Below are positions 25,024 through 32,579 of a DNA stretch of 64,000 bases, one piece after another; the first letter of the stretch is position 1, and each line of letters starts with the position of its first letter. The notes beneath the pieces were generated by a model. The model was not told where the DNA came from and made no database searches. It saw only the letters and a list, made by a program, of their open reading frames with translations. This stretch comes from DASVRZ01 sp038228695 (GTDB taxonomy: Bacteria > Verrucomicrobiota > Verrucomicrobiia > Chthoniobacterales > DASVRZ01): contig JBBRPA010000001.1 of the NCBI GenBank assembly GCA_038228695.1, positions 1 through 64,000 of the forward strand. The letters run 5' to 3'. A program made the translations under genes and the position numbers.

Positions 25024-27600
25024 ATGCCGCGCTATCTGTTTCAGTCAAAAACCGACACCGACACGCCGCCGCTCGGCGGCAAAGCGCGTGCCTTGCTCGA
25101 TCTCGAACGTCTCGGGTTCAGCCAGATTCCGTCCTGGTTCGCCGTTCTTCCCTCCGCCCGTCTGAAAAACCGCCAGATCGCAGCTGCCGCCCTCGTCGAA
25201 ATCGAAAACACGCTCCGAACCTTCCCGAAAAACACCCTCTTCGCCGTCCGCTCCTCCGCCCCCGACGAAGACGGCGCGGAACATTCCTTCGCTGGCCAAC
25301 TCGACAGCTTCCTCAACGTCCCCGCCCGCCATCTCACCAACCGCATCCAGCGCGTCTGGGCCTCCGGTTTCAGCCCGCGCATGACCGCTTACCGTCGCAA
25401 ACACAATCTCCCCAGAGCCACCACGCCGCCCGTCGTGCTTATCCAGCAAATGGTCGAGGCCGACATCTCCGGCGTCGCCTTTGGAGCCGATCCCGTCAGT
25501 GGACATCGCGGTGTCGCCGTCATCTCCGGCCTTTGGGGACTCGGCACCGCCCTCGTCGGCGGCGAGGCCGACGCAGACACCTGGCTCGTCCATCGCGACG
25601 ATCTCATCTTGGAACGCCGCATCGTCCCAAAAACTTTCGTGCACGCCCCGGCCAACCCGCGTTCCCAGCGCACGGAAGGTTTCCGCAAAGCCAATGTATC
25701 GAAAGAAAAAATCCATCTCCCCTGCCTCAGCGACAGCCAGATTCTTGCCGTCGCCCATCTCGTCCGTCAGACCACCCAAGCCTTCGGTCGCCCGCAGGAC
25801 ATTGAATGGGCCATCGCCGACGGCCAGCTTTTCCTCCTCCAATCCCGCCCCATTACCAACCTCGCCAACCTGCCCGACCCCGACGGCTCCCTGCAAATCT
25901 GGGATAACAGCAACATCGCCGAGAGCTACAACGGCATCAGCAGCCCGCTCACCTTCTCATTCGCTCGACGCGTCTATGAAGAAGTCTATCGTCAGTTTTG
26001 CCGCATCCTCAGCGTGCCCGAAACGCGCATCGTCGAAAATGCCGACACCTTCCGCCGTATGCTCGGCCACATCCGGGGCCGGATTTATTACAACCTCGTC
26101 AGTTGGTATCGCGTCCTCGCCCTGCTTCCCGGTTTCCAAATTAACCGCTCTTTCATGGAGCAAATGATGGGCGTCAAAGAAGGTCTCCCGCCGGAAATCC
26201 TCGCCGACATTACAAAAAACCAAACGCCGCATCCGTGGCTCGACGGCTGGCATCTCTTCCAGTCCACCCTCAGCTTGGTGCGCAGTCACTTCCGGCTCCC
26301 AAGCGATATCCGCCGCTTTTACACCCGACTCGACACCGCCCTCTCCACTCCCATTCCCCCACTTGCCCAGCAACGCCCCGACGAACTCGCCACCCACTAT
26401 CGCCAGCTCGAAACCCAGCTCCTCACCCGCTGGGACGCTCCTCTCGTGAACGATTTTTTCGCCATGATCTTCCACGGCGTCCTCAAAAAACTCACCGCCC
26501 GCTGGTGCGCCGACGAGAGCGGTGCGCTCGCCAACACCCTCATCTCCGCTCAGGGCAACATCATTAGCGCCGAACCCGCCCTCCGTTTGCGCACCCTCGC
26601 CAGCCTCGCCGTCGCCAACCCGGCTTTTGTTCAACTCCTGCAAACCGCCTCACTGGCCGACATCCTCCGCGACCTCCCCGCGCACCCCGAATTTCAGCAG
26701 GCATACCAAGCCTACCTCGACAAATTCGCCGGACGCTGCCTCGAAGAACTCAAACTCGAAACCGAAACCCTCGACGACAACCCTCTCCCACTTCTCCGCT
26801 CCATCGGACGCTTGGCAAACGCCGCGCCCCTCTCACGTAGAGGCGGCGTCCTCGCCGCCGATCCTACCCCAATGGCGTCCCCGCCATCACTCCCTCTCCC
26901 CCGCCGCCTCCTCTTCGCATGGGTTCTACGCAACACCCGCCAGCGCGTCAGCGACCGCGAAAATCTCCGCTTCGAGCGCACCCGCGTCTTTGGCCGCGTC
27001 CGACAGATTTTCCAAGAAATCGGACGCCGCCTCCACGCCTCGCAGTCTCTCGAGAACCCCCGCGACATCTTCTACCTCGGAGTCGAAGAAATCCTCGGCT
27101 TCATCGACGGCACCGCGCTCACCACCGACCTTCGCGCCCTTGTCACCCTCCGCAAAATCGAGGAAGAAAAATATCGCACCCAGCCCGCACCCGCCGGCCG
27201 TTTCGAGACCCGTGGCAGCGTCCATCTCGCACACAACTTCACCTCCCAAAACCTCCCCACTCCCTCCCCCGAAGGCGACACCCTCAGCGGCCTCGGCTGC
27301 TCCCCCGGCCTCATCAGCGGACGCGCCCGCGTCATCCTTGACCCGCGCAACGCCATCATCGAACCCGGCGAAATCCTCGTCGCCCCACGCACCGACCCTG
27401 GCTGGATCCTCCTCTTTCCCTCCGCTGCCGGATTGCTCGTCGAATTTGGCAGTCTCCTCTCCCATTCCGCCATCGTCTCCCGCGAACTCGACCTCCCCGC
27501 CATCGTCTCTATCGCTGGCCTCACGAGTTGGGTAAAAACCGGCGACCTTATCGAGATGAATGGCTCCACCGGCGTCGTCCGTAAACTGCCACCACCATGA
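25024..27600 (+). CDS. Rifampin-phosphotransferase / PEP-synthase-like dikinase
   Basis: An 858-residue protein. Residues 1-280 form the PPDK/PEP-synthase ATP-grasp domain (LFAVRSSAPDEDGAEHSFAG, IQQMVEADISGVAFGADPV, DIEWAIADGQLFLLQSRPIT). A middle region of about 450 residues resembles the substrate domain of rifampin phosphotransferases (NIAESYNGISSPLTFSFA). The C-terminal swivelling domain carries the phospho-histidine, His814, in SLLSHSAIVSREL. There is no TIM-barrel PEP/pyruvate domain, so a true PEP synthase is unlikely. Enzymes of this build use ATP to phosphorylate a hydroxyl, giving AMP. In this operon the target may be a lipid or isoprenoid alcohol (inference). The coding strand is markedly C-rich. 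It overlaps the next gene by four bases. Confidence 0.85.
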   Translation: MPRYLFQSKTDTDTPPLGGKARALLDLERLGFSQIPSWFAVLPSARLKNRQIAAAALVEIENTLRTFPKNTLFAVRSSAPDEDGAEHSFAGQLDSFLNVPARHLTNRIQRVWASGFSPRMTAYRRKHNLPRATTPPVVLIQQMVEADISGVAFGADPVSGHRGVAVISGLWGLGTALVGGEADADTWLVHRDDLILERRIVPKTFVHAPANPRSQRTEGFRKANVSKEKIHLPCLSDSQILAVAHLVRQTTQAFGRPQDIEWAIADGQLFLLQSRPITNLANLPDPDGSLQIWDNSNIAESYNGISSPLTFSFARRVYEEVYRQFCRILSVPETRIVENADTFRRMLGHIRGRIYYNLVSWYRVLALLPGFQINRSFMEQMMGVKEGLPPEILADITKNQTPHPWLDGWHLFQSTLSLVRSHFRLPSDIRRFYTRLDTALSTPIPPLAQQRPDELATHYRQLETQLLTRWDAPLVNDFFAMIFHGVLKKLTARWCADESGALANTLISAQGNIISAEPALRLRTLASLAVANPAFVQLLQTASLADILRDLPAHPEFQQAYQAYLDKFAGRCLEELKLETETLDDNPLPLLRSIGRLANAAPLSRRGGVLAADPTPMASPPSLPLPRRLLFAWVLRNTRQRVSDRENLRFERTRVFGRVRQIFQEIGRRLHASQSLENPRDIFYLGVEEILGFIDGTALTTDLRALVTLRKIEEEKYRTQPAPAGRFETRGSVHLAHNFTSQNLPTPSPEGDTLSGLGCSPGLISGRARVILDPRNAIIEPGEILVAPRTDPGWILLFPSAAGLLVEFGSLLSHSAIVSRELDLPAIVSIAGLTSWVKTGDLIEMNGSTGVVRKLPPP

Positions 27601-28694
27601 GCGAAGTCACCGCTCACGCCGATTTCACAAAAATCCGCTACGCCCAAGTCTGGGAAGACCCCAAAATCCTCCTCCGCGCCCTTGCTATCCAGCCCGGCGA
27701 CCACTGCCTCTCCATCGCCTCCGCTGGTGATAACTCCCTCGCCCTCCTCACCGCCAGCCCCGCCCGCGTCTTTGCCCTCGACCTCAACCCCTCACAAATC
27801 GCCTGCCTCGAACTCCGTTGCGCCGCCATCCGCACCCTCGACCATTCCGAATTTCTCCAACTCCTCGGCAGCCGCCCAGCCACGAATCGCCTCAGCCTCT
27901 ACCAACGCGCCCGTTCGCTCCTCGCCCCCGCCACCCGCGATTTCTGGGACGCGCAACCCGCACTCATCGACGCCGGCATCGCCACGGGCGGACGCTTTGA
28001 AAACTACTTCGCCATCTTCCGCCAACGCATTCTCCCCCTCGTTCACAACCGCAAAACCATCGAAGCTCTCCTCGAATCCCGCACCCGCGATGAACGTCTC
28101 GCCTTTTACGAAATCCGCTGGAACACCCTGCGCTGGCGCACCCTCTTTCGCCTCTTTTTCTCCCGCACTATCATGGGTGCCCTCGGCCGTTCCCCCGCCC
28201 AATTCCGCTACGTCGAAGGCAGCGTCGGCGACCGCATTCTCGCCCGCGTCCGCCACGCTCTCGTCGAACTCGATCCCTCGCAAAACCCTTGGCTCCACTG
28301 GATTCTCCTCTGCGAACACCGCGACGCCCTTCCCACCGCGTGGCAGGAAAAAAACTACGACCTCATTCGCGAAAACCTCCCCCGACTCGAATATCGCACC
28401 CAAAGCATCGAAGACTTCCTCCTCGAAGTCGGTCCCCGTTCCCTCGACAAATACAACCTCAGCGACATCTTCGAATACATGTCCGAGGAAAACTACCGGC
28501 TTCTCCTCGAAAAACTTTTCACCGCCTCCCGTCCCGGTGCCCGCCTCGCCTACTGGAACATGCTCGTCCCCCGCACCCGCCCCGACTCTCTTGCGGAAAA
28601 ATTAACCTCCCTCACCGACCTCGCCCACAACCTCCATCTCCAAGACCGCGCCTTCTTCTACAATCGCTTCGTCCTAGAACAAGTCACCGCATGA
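27597..28694 (+). CDS. BtaA-like (DUF3419) aminocarboxypropyl transferase
   Basis: A 365-residue SAM-binding protein of the DUF3419/BtaA family. Motifs are YAQVWEDPKILLRAL, the SAM loop LSIASAGDNSLALL, VFALDLNPSQIACLELR, and YNLSDIFEYMSEENY. BtaA transfers the 3-amino-3-carboxypropyl group of SAM to diacylglycerol, the first step of betaine lipid synthesis. The partner N-methyltransferase BtaB is not in the window, so the product could be a homoserine-type lipid or another acceptor may be used. The ATG overlaps the dikinase stop by four bases. Codons are strongly C-ending. Confidence 0.82.
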   Translation: MSEVTAHADFTKIRYAQVWEDPKILLRALAIQPGDHCLSIASAGDNSLALLTASPARVFALDLNPSQIACLELRCAAIRTLDHSEFLQLLGSRPATNRLSLYQRARSLLAPATRDFWDAQPALIDAGIATGGRFENYFAIFRQRILPLVHNRKTIEALLESRTRDERLAFYEIRWNTLRWRTLFRLFFSRTIMGALGRSPAQFRYVEGSVGDRILARVRHALVELDPSQNPWLHWILLCEHRDALPTAWQEKNYDLIRENLPRLEYRTQSIEDFLLEVGPRSLDKYNLSDIFEYMSEENYRLLLEKLFTASRPGARLAYWNMLVPRTRPDSLAEKLTSLTDLAHNLHLQDRAFFYNRFVLEQVTA

Positions 28695-28709
28695 ACCACC
28701 AAAAATATC

Positions 28710-28786
28710 ACCACCAAGGCACCAAGGCACCAAGAGGAAAGGAAAATACTTCTCTGCCTTTCTTGGTGTCTTGGTGCCTTGGTGGT
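28710..28786. repeat. REP-like palindrome between operon genes
   Basis: ACCACCAAGGCACCAAGG... at 28710-28741 is matched by its inverted copy at 28757-28786 (CTTGGTGCCTTGGTGGT) with one substitution in the outer 22 bases. The two arms would form a long hairpin with a short A/T-rich loop. It fills most of the 101-base gap between the BtaA-like and kinase-like genes. Related half-units occur at 32413-32438 and 51120-51137. Confidence 0.75.
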
Positions 28787-28795
28787 TAATTTCCC

Positions 28796-30142
28796 ATGCC
28801 TCCTCTCGCCGCCATCGCCCTCGTTCTGGCCGTTCTCGCCGCACTCATCGGCGGCGTCGCATTCCTTAACCACCTCCGCCGCTGGCCTGCCGAACTCACC
28901 CGCAAAACCATCCACATCGGCATGGGCCTCGTCTGCCTCAGCTTCCCATGGCTTTTCCAAGAAACTTGGCCCGTCCTCCTCCTCGCCGGATTCGCCGCCC
29001 TCGCCCTCGCTGCCGTCCGTTACCTACCGCTCTTGCAGAACTCCGTTGGCCCCGTCCTCGGTGCCGTCGGCCGCACCTCGTGGGGCGAAATTTATTTCCC
29101 CATCGCCGTTGCCGCTGTCTTTGCGTTGCGCGGTGGCGACAACCTCCTCTACCTCATCCCCGTCCTCCAACTCACAGTCTCCGACTCCTTAGGCGCGCTG
29201 GTCGGCATCCGCTACGGTGCCCATCGTTTCCAGACAGACGACGGGCATAAATCCGTCGAAGGCTCCCTCGCAGTCTTCATCGCGGCGTTTCTCGCCACCT
29301 TCGTCCCCCTTCAGTATTCAACTTTCAACCTTCAGGATTCTCTTCCGATCTCCCTTCTCCTCGCGCTTGTCCTCACGCTCATGGAGGCCATCTCGTGGCG
29401 CGGACTGGATAATGTTTTTCTGCCTCTCACCTGCCAAGCGATCCTAGCAAAAGCTCTCACCTTACCTGCGGTCGGGTTATGGCGAAGCGTCTTTGCGCTG
29501 CTCTTGGTCGTCGCGGGCATCGCGCTCTGGCGGCAGCGCACCCACCTGAGCCGCACCGCAAGCCTTGGGGTCGGGTTGGTTCTTTATGCGAGTTGGTTTC
29601 TAGGGGGGTGGCGTTGGTTGCTCGGCCCGACTGCCACGCTCATCGGCTACACTTGGCTCTGTTTAAGGACGCAGGGAACACAAAGTCGCCATCATCTCAT
29701 CCCCGCCATCTTTGCCATCGCTACGCCCGGCCTCTTCTGGCTTTACCTCGCCAACACCCTTCACCAACCCGCCTTCATCTACCCCTACGGCCTCGCTTAC
29801 GCCGCCAACTTCGGCATCATTGCTGCCGCCTTTTTCCTACGAGAAACCACCCGCTCGCTCCTTCGAGGTGTCCTTTATTCTGCCGTCCTTGCCTTCCTGC
29901 TCCATGCCGCTCCTTACGTCATCGTCTGGCAACACCATTCCGATACATTCGACCTAACCCTCGCTGCCGCCGGTCTCCTCCTTCTCACCACCGCCGTCTT
30001 CGTCTGCTGGCAAAACAATATCCGCCAATGCCCAACCGACATCGCCCGTTGGTGCCGTCAAACCACCCTCGCTGCCGTCGCTTCCCTTCTTGGCGGCTTC
30101 CTCATAATTTACTTCCAACCATGGATACTCCCCTACTCCTAA
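28796..30142 (+). CDS. Phytol/dolichol-kinase-like membrane protein
   Basis: A 448-residue polytopic protein with about 12 membrane segments. The first 210 residues match the CTP-dependent polyprenol kinase family (SEC59/VTE5): ELTRKTIHIGMGLVCL near residue 37, VSDSLGALVGIRYG near 130, and DGHKSVEGSLAVF. Known members phosphorylate phytol, farnesol or dolichol. The second half is a further membrane region of no recognised type, so the protein is about twice the usual bacterial length. The end overlaps the GNAT-like gene by 22 bases. Confidence 0.75.
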   Translation: MPPLAAIALVLAVLAALIGGVAFLNHLRRWPAELTRKTIHIGMGLVCLSFPWLFQETWPVLLLAGFAALALAAVRYLPLLQNSVGPVLGAVGRTSWGEIYFPIAVAAVFALRGGDNLLYLIPVLQLTVSDSLGALVGIRYGAHRFQTDDGHKSVEGSLAVFIAAFLATFVPLQYSTFNLQDSLPISLLLALVLTLMEAISWRGLDNVFLPLTCQAILAKALTLPAVGLWRSVFALLLVVAGIALWRQRTHLSRTASLGVGLVLYASWFLGGWRWLLGPTATLIGYTWLCLRTQGTQSRHHLIPAIFAIATPGLFWLYLANTLHQPAFIYPYGLAYAANFGIIAAAFFLRETTRSLLRGVLYSAVLAFLLHAAPYVIVWQHHSDTFDLTLAAAGLLLLTTAVFVCWQNNIRQCPTDIARWCRQTTLAAVASLLGGFLIIYFQPWILPYS

Positions 30143-31065
30143 CATCCACTCACCCCGATTTCCCCGCGCTCGCCCACGACCAGCAAGCCGATGCTCATCT
30201 GGTCCTAGGAAACAATGAAGCCCGCTGCTCCCTCTGGTGGACGAACACCGCCCTGCACAACGGCCATCCCATCGGTGCCATCGGCCACTACGCAGCTAAC
30301 AACGATAACGCCGCTAACATTCTTCTAACCTCCGCTTTAAAACTCCTCCAGAAAAACCACATCTCTCTAACTGTTGGCCCTCTCGATGGGAACACCTGGC
30401 GCCGCTACCGCTTTGTAACCCAGACTGGGACTGAGCCCTCCTTTTTCCTCGAACCTCAAAACCCACCTCACTACCTATCTCATTTCGAACAAAACGGCTT
30501 CACCCCGCTTGCCGAATACTACTCCGCGCTCTGCTCCGACCTCTCCATCACCGACCCGCGTCTGCCTCGTATCGAAACCCGACTACGCGAACAAGGCATT
30601 ACCATCCGCCCCTTCGACCCCGTCCGTTTCGAGCAGGAACTCCATGCCATTTACGAAGTCTCCCGCATCAGTTTCGTGGAAAACTTTCTTTACACCCCGC
30701 TCGACCGCGAAGCCTTTCTCGCTCAATACCTTCCTCTTAAAACCCTTATCGACCCGCGCCTAATCCTTCTCGCCGAACACGAAAACCGTCCCGTCGGCTA
30801 CGTCTTTGCCCTACCCGACCACGCCCAAACCCAACGTGGAGAAACCTGCGCCACCGTCATCCTCAAAACTGCCGCCTGCTTACCCGGACGCCGCTACGCC
30901 GGCCTCGGCGCCTTGTTAGTCGGCCTCCTCCACCGCAGCACCCGCGAGCACGGCTGGCACCGCATCATCCACGCCCTCATGCACGAATCAAATAACTCCC
31001 GTAACCTCAGTGACCACTACGCCACCTCGTTCCGGCGTTACACATTATTTGCCCGTCCGACCTAA
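30121..31065 (+). CDS. GNAT-like acyltransferase-family protein
   Basis: A 314-residue protein with two GNAT-like halves. The first has SLWWTNTALHNGHPIGAIGHY and VGPLDGNTWRRYRFV. The second has PRLILLAEHENRPVGYVFALPD and GRRYAGLGALLVGLLHRSTREHG, where the acetyl-CoA loop of GNAT enzymes would lie. The frame continues upstream to 29479, but there it runs inside the kinase-like gene and is rich in Arg/His/Pro, so the ATG at 30121 is preferred. Such proteins often sit next to acyl-CoA ligases, as here. The acyl donor and acceptor are unknown. Confidence 0.7.
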   Translation: MDTPLLLTSTHPDFPALAHDQQADAHLVLGNNEARCSLWWTNTALHNGHPIGAIGHYAANNDNAANILLTSALKLLQKNHISLTVGPLDGNTWRRYRFVTQTGTEPSFFLEPQNPPHYLSHFEQNGFTPLAEYYSALCSDLSITDPRLPRIETRLREQGITIRPFDPVRFEQELHAIYEVSRISFVENFLYTPLDREAFLAQYLPLKTLIDPRLILLAEHENRPVGYVFALPDHAQTQRGETCATVILKTAACLPGRRYAGLGALLVGLLHRSTREHGWHRIIHALMHESNNSRNLSDHYATSFRRYTLFARPT

Positions 31066-31073
31066 CCTTGTCC

Positions 31074-32573
31074 ATGAATCTAATTGAAGTGCTAACAAAG
31101 CAATCCAAGTTGCGAGGCGATGCTCCCGCTCTGATCGCTCGACGCAACGGACGCGACGTGGTGCTAACCTTCCTCGAACTCGCCGTCGCCGTGGAAATCG
31201 CAGCCGGCCGCTTGCAAGAGTCAGGCCTGCGAAGGGGAGATCGGGTGTTAGTATTCCAAGCCATGTCGATCGAGTTGTATGTGGCGTTGCTGGCGTTGTT
31301 CCGACTGGGAATGGTAGCCATGTTTCTCGATCCGTCGGCGGGAAAGGAACATATCGAACGGTGCTGCGCCTTGGGGAAACCGCGCGGGCTGATCGCTTCG
31401 CGGAAGGCGCATTTGCTCAGATTCACCTCTCTACCGGTGCGACGGATTCCGCTGAAGTTTGCGATTGGCGGTTGGGTGCTGGGAGCACAATCACTGGAAG
31501 GGATAATGGTGAAAACAGAAATCGCTTTGGTGCCGGACGACGCCGAGGCACTACTAACATTCACGAGCGGAAGCACAGGGATTCCGAAAGCCGCAGTGCG
31601 GTCGCATGGTTTTCTCTTGGCACAACACCGCGTGCTGGAAGGCTCGATTCATTTGCGAGCTGGTGAGGTCGATCTGGCTACGCTACCTGTTTTCGTCCTA
31701 GCGAATCTAGCATCGGGGTTGACCAGTCTTTTGCCGGATGCAGATTTACGGAGACCGGGATTTATTGAGGCCGGTCCAGTCGTCAGACAGATTGCGATCT
31801 ACCAGCCAACACGGGCCGCAGGGTCGCCCGCATTTTTTGAGCGGTTGCTGGAATATTACGAGAAGCATCCGGGGGAAGCGTGCTCGCTACGAGATGTCTA
31901 TACCGGAGGCGCGGCCGTGTTTCCGTCCTTGTTGCAACGGATGAAACGGGTGTGGCCAAATTGTGCCCCAGTCGCAGTGTATGGAAGCACGGAAGCAGAA
32001 CCCATCGCCCACTTAACACTAGAAGAAATTCGCGAAGAGGATCTGCGGGCGATGGAGTCGGGCGCAGGGATTTTAGCGGGAAAGCCGGTGCCAGAGATTG
32101 CCGTGCGGCTGGCGGAGGATGGAGAAATTCAAGTAGCAGGCAGGCACGTGCTGCCGGGGTATCTGGATGGCGCAGGCGATGCAGAAACGAAGATTCGTGA
32201 AGGGGAAACAATCTGGCATCGCACGGGGGACGCGGGACGTTTCGATGCAGCTGGAAGGTTGTGGTTGCTGGGGAGATCTTCGGCGCGCTTAAGCGGCGGG
32301 TTGTATCCTTTCACCGTGGAGTGCGCGGCGATGGCAGTGCCGTGGGTTAAACGCTGCGGTTGCGTGGAGGTGGGAGCAAAACGGGTGCTGGCGGCAGAGG
32401 TTTTGGGAGGTGAACCACGAAGACACGATGACACGAAGATTTTAATGGAAAAGTTGGCCTGGGCTAAATTAGATCGAGTGGAAATTCTGGGCGCCTTGCC
32501 TGTGGATAAACGGCATAATGCGAAAGTGGATTACAACGAGTTACGCCAAATGCTAGGAGAAGCGATCCCCTAG
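31074..32573 (+). CDS. AMP-forming acyl ligase (acyl-CoA synthetase family)
   Basis: A 499-residue ANL-superfamily enzyme. The P-loop-like motif is LLTFTSGSTGIPKAAVRSHG; the adenylate-binding region is AVYGSTEAEPIAHL; the hinge is HRTGDAGRFDAAGRLWLLGR; the C-terminal catalytic lysine may lie in DKRHNAKVDY. It resembles OleC/fatty-acyl ligases. A codon run near 32413-32438 (GEPRRHDDTK) is encoded by a CACGAAGACACGATGACACGAAG repeat half-unit that stays in frame. ATG 31074 is preferred to the TTG six bases earlier. Third codon positions are less C-rich than in the preceding five genes. It converges with the P450 gene, six bases apart. Confidence 0.85.
   Translation: MNLIEVLTKQSKLRGDAPALIARRNGRDVVLTFLELAVAVEIAAGRLQESGLRRGDRVLVFQAMSIELYVALLALFRLGMVAMFLDPSAGKEHIERCCALGKPRGLIASRKAHLLRFTSLPVRRIPLKFAIGGWVLGAQSLEGIMVKTEIALVPDDAEALLTFTSGSTGIPKAAVRSHGFLLAQHRVLEGSIHLRAGEVDLATLPVFVLANLASGLTSLLPDADLRRPGFIEAGPVVRQIAIYQPTRAAGSPAFFERLLEYYEKHPGEACSLRDVYTGGAAVFPSLLQRMKRVWPNCAPVAVYGSTEAEPIAHLTLEEIREEDLRAMESGAGILAGKPVPEIAVRLAEDGEIQVAGRHVLPGYLDGAGDAETKIREGETIWHRTGDAGRFDAAGRLWLLGRSSARLSGGLYPFTVECAAMAVPWVKRCGCVEVGAKRVLAAEVLGGEPRRHDDTKILMEKLAWAKLDRVEILGALPVDKRHNAKVDYNELRQMLGEAIP
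32413..32438. repeat. REP-like half-unit inside the acyl ligase gene
   Basis: AACCACGAAGACACGATGACACGAAG is a tandem ACACGAAG-type half-unit of the kind found in verrucomicrobial intergenic palindromes. It lies in frame in the coding region near the C-terminal hinge domain. The inverted partner arm is not present nearby. Confidence 0.55.
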
Positions 32574-32579
32574 CTCGCA

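Noticed and set aside
25045..25896. 283-codon minus-strand frame opposite the dikinase gene
   Set aside because: Asp/Gly/Glu-rich antisense shadow of a C-rich coding region with no motif.
26522..27535. 337-codon + strand frame inside the dikinase gene
   Set aside because: Ser/Pro/Thr-rich shadow in a C-rich gene; the real frame carries the phospho-His domain.
25024..27600. Assignment as PEP synthase
   Set aside because: The C-terminal PEP/pyruvate-binding barrel is absent and the middle region fits rifampin-phosphotransferase-like proteins better.
27682..28605. 307-codon + strand frame overlapping the BtaA-like gene
   Set aside because: Low-complexity Ser/Pro product; the overlapping frame has clear SAM-binding motifs.
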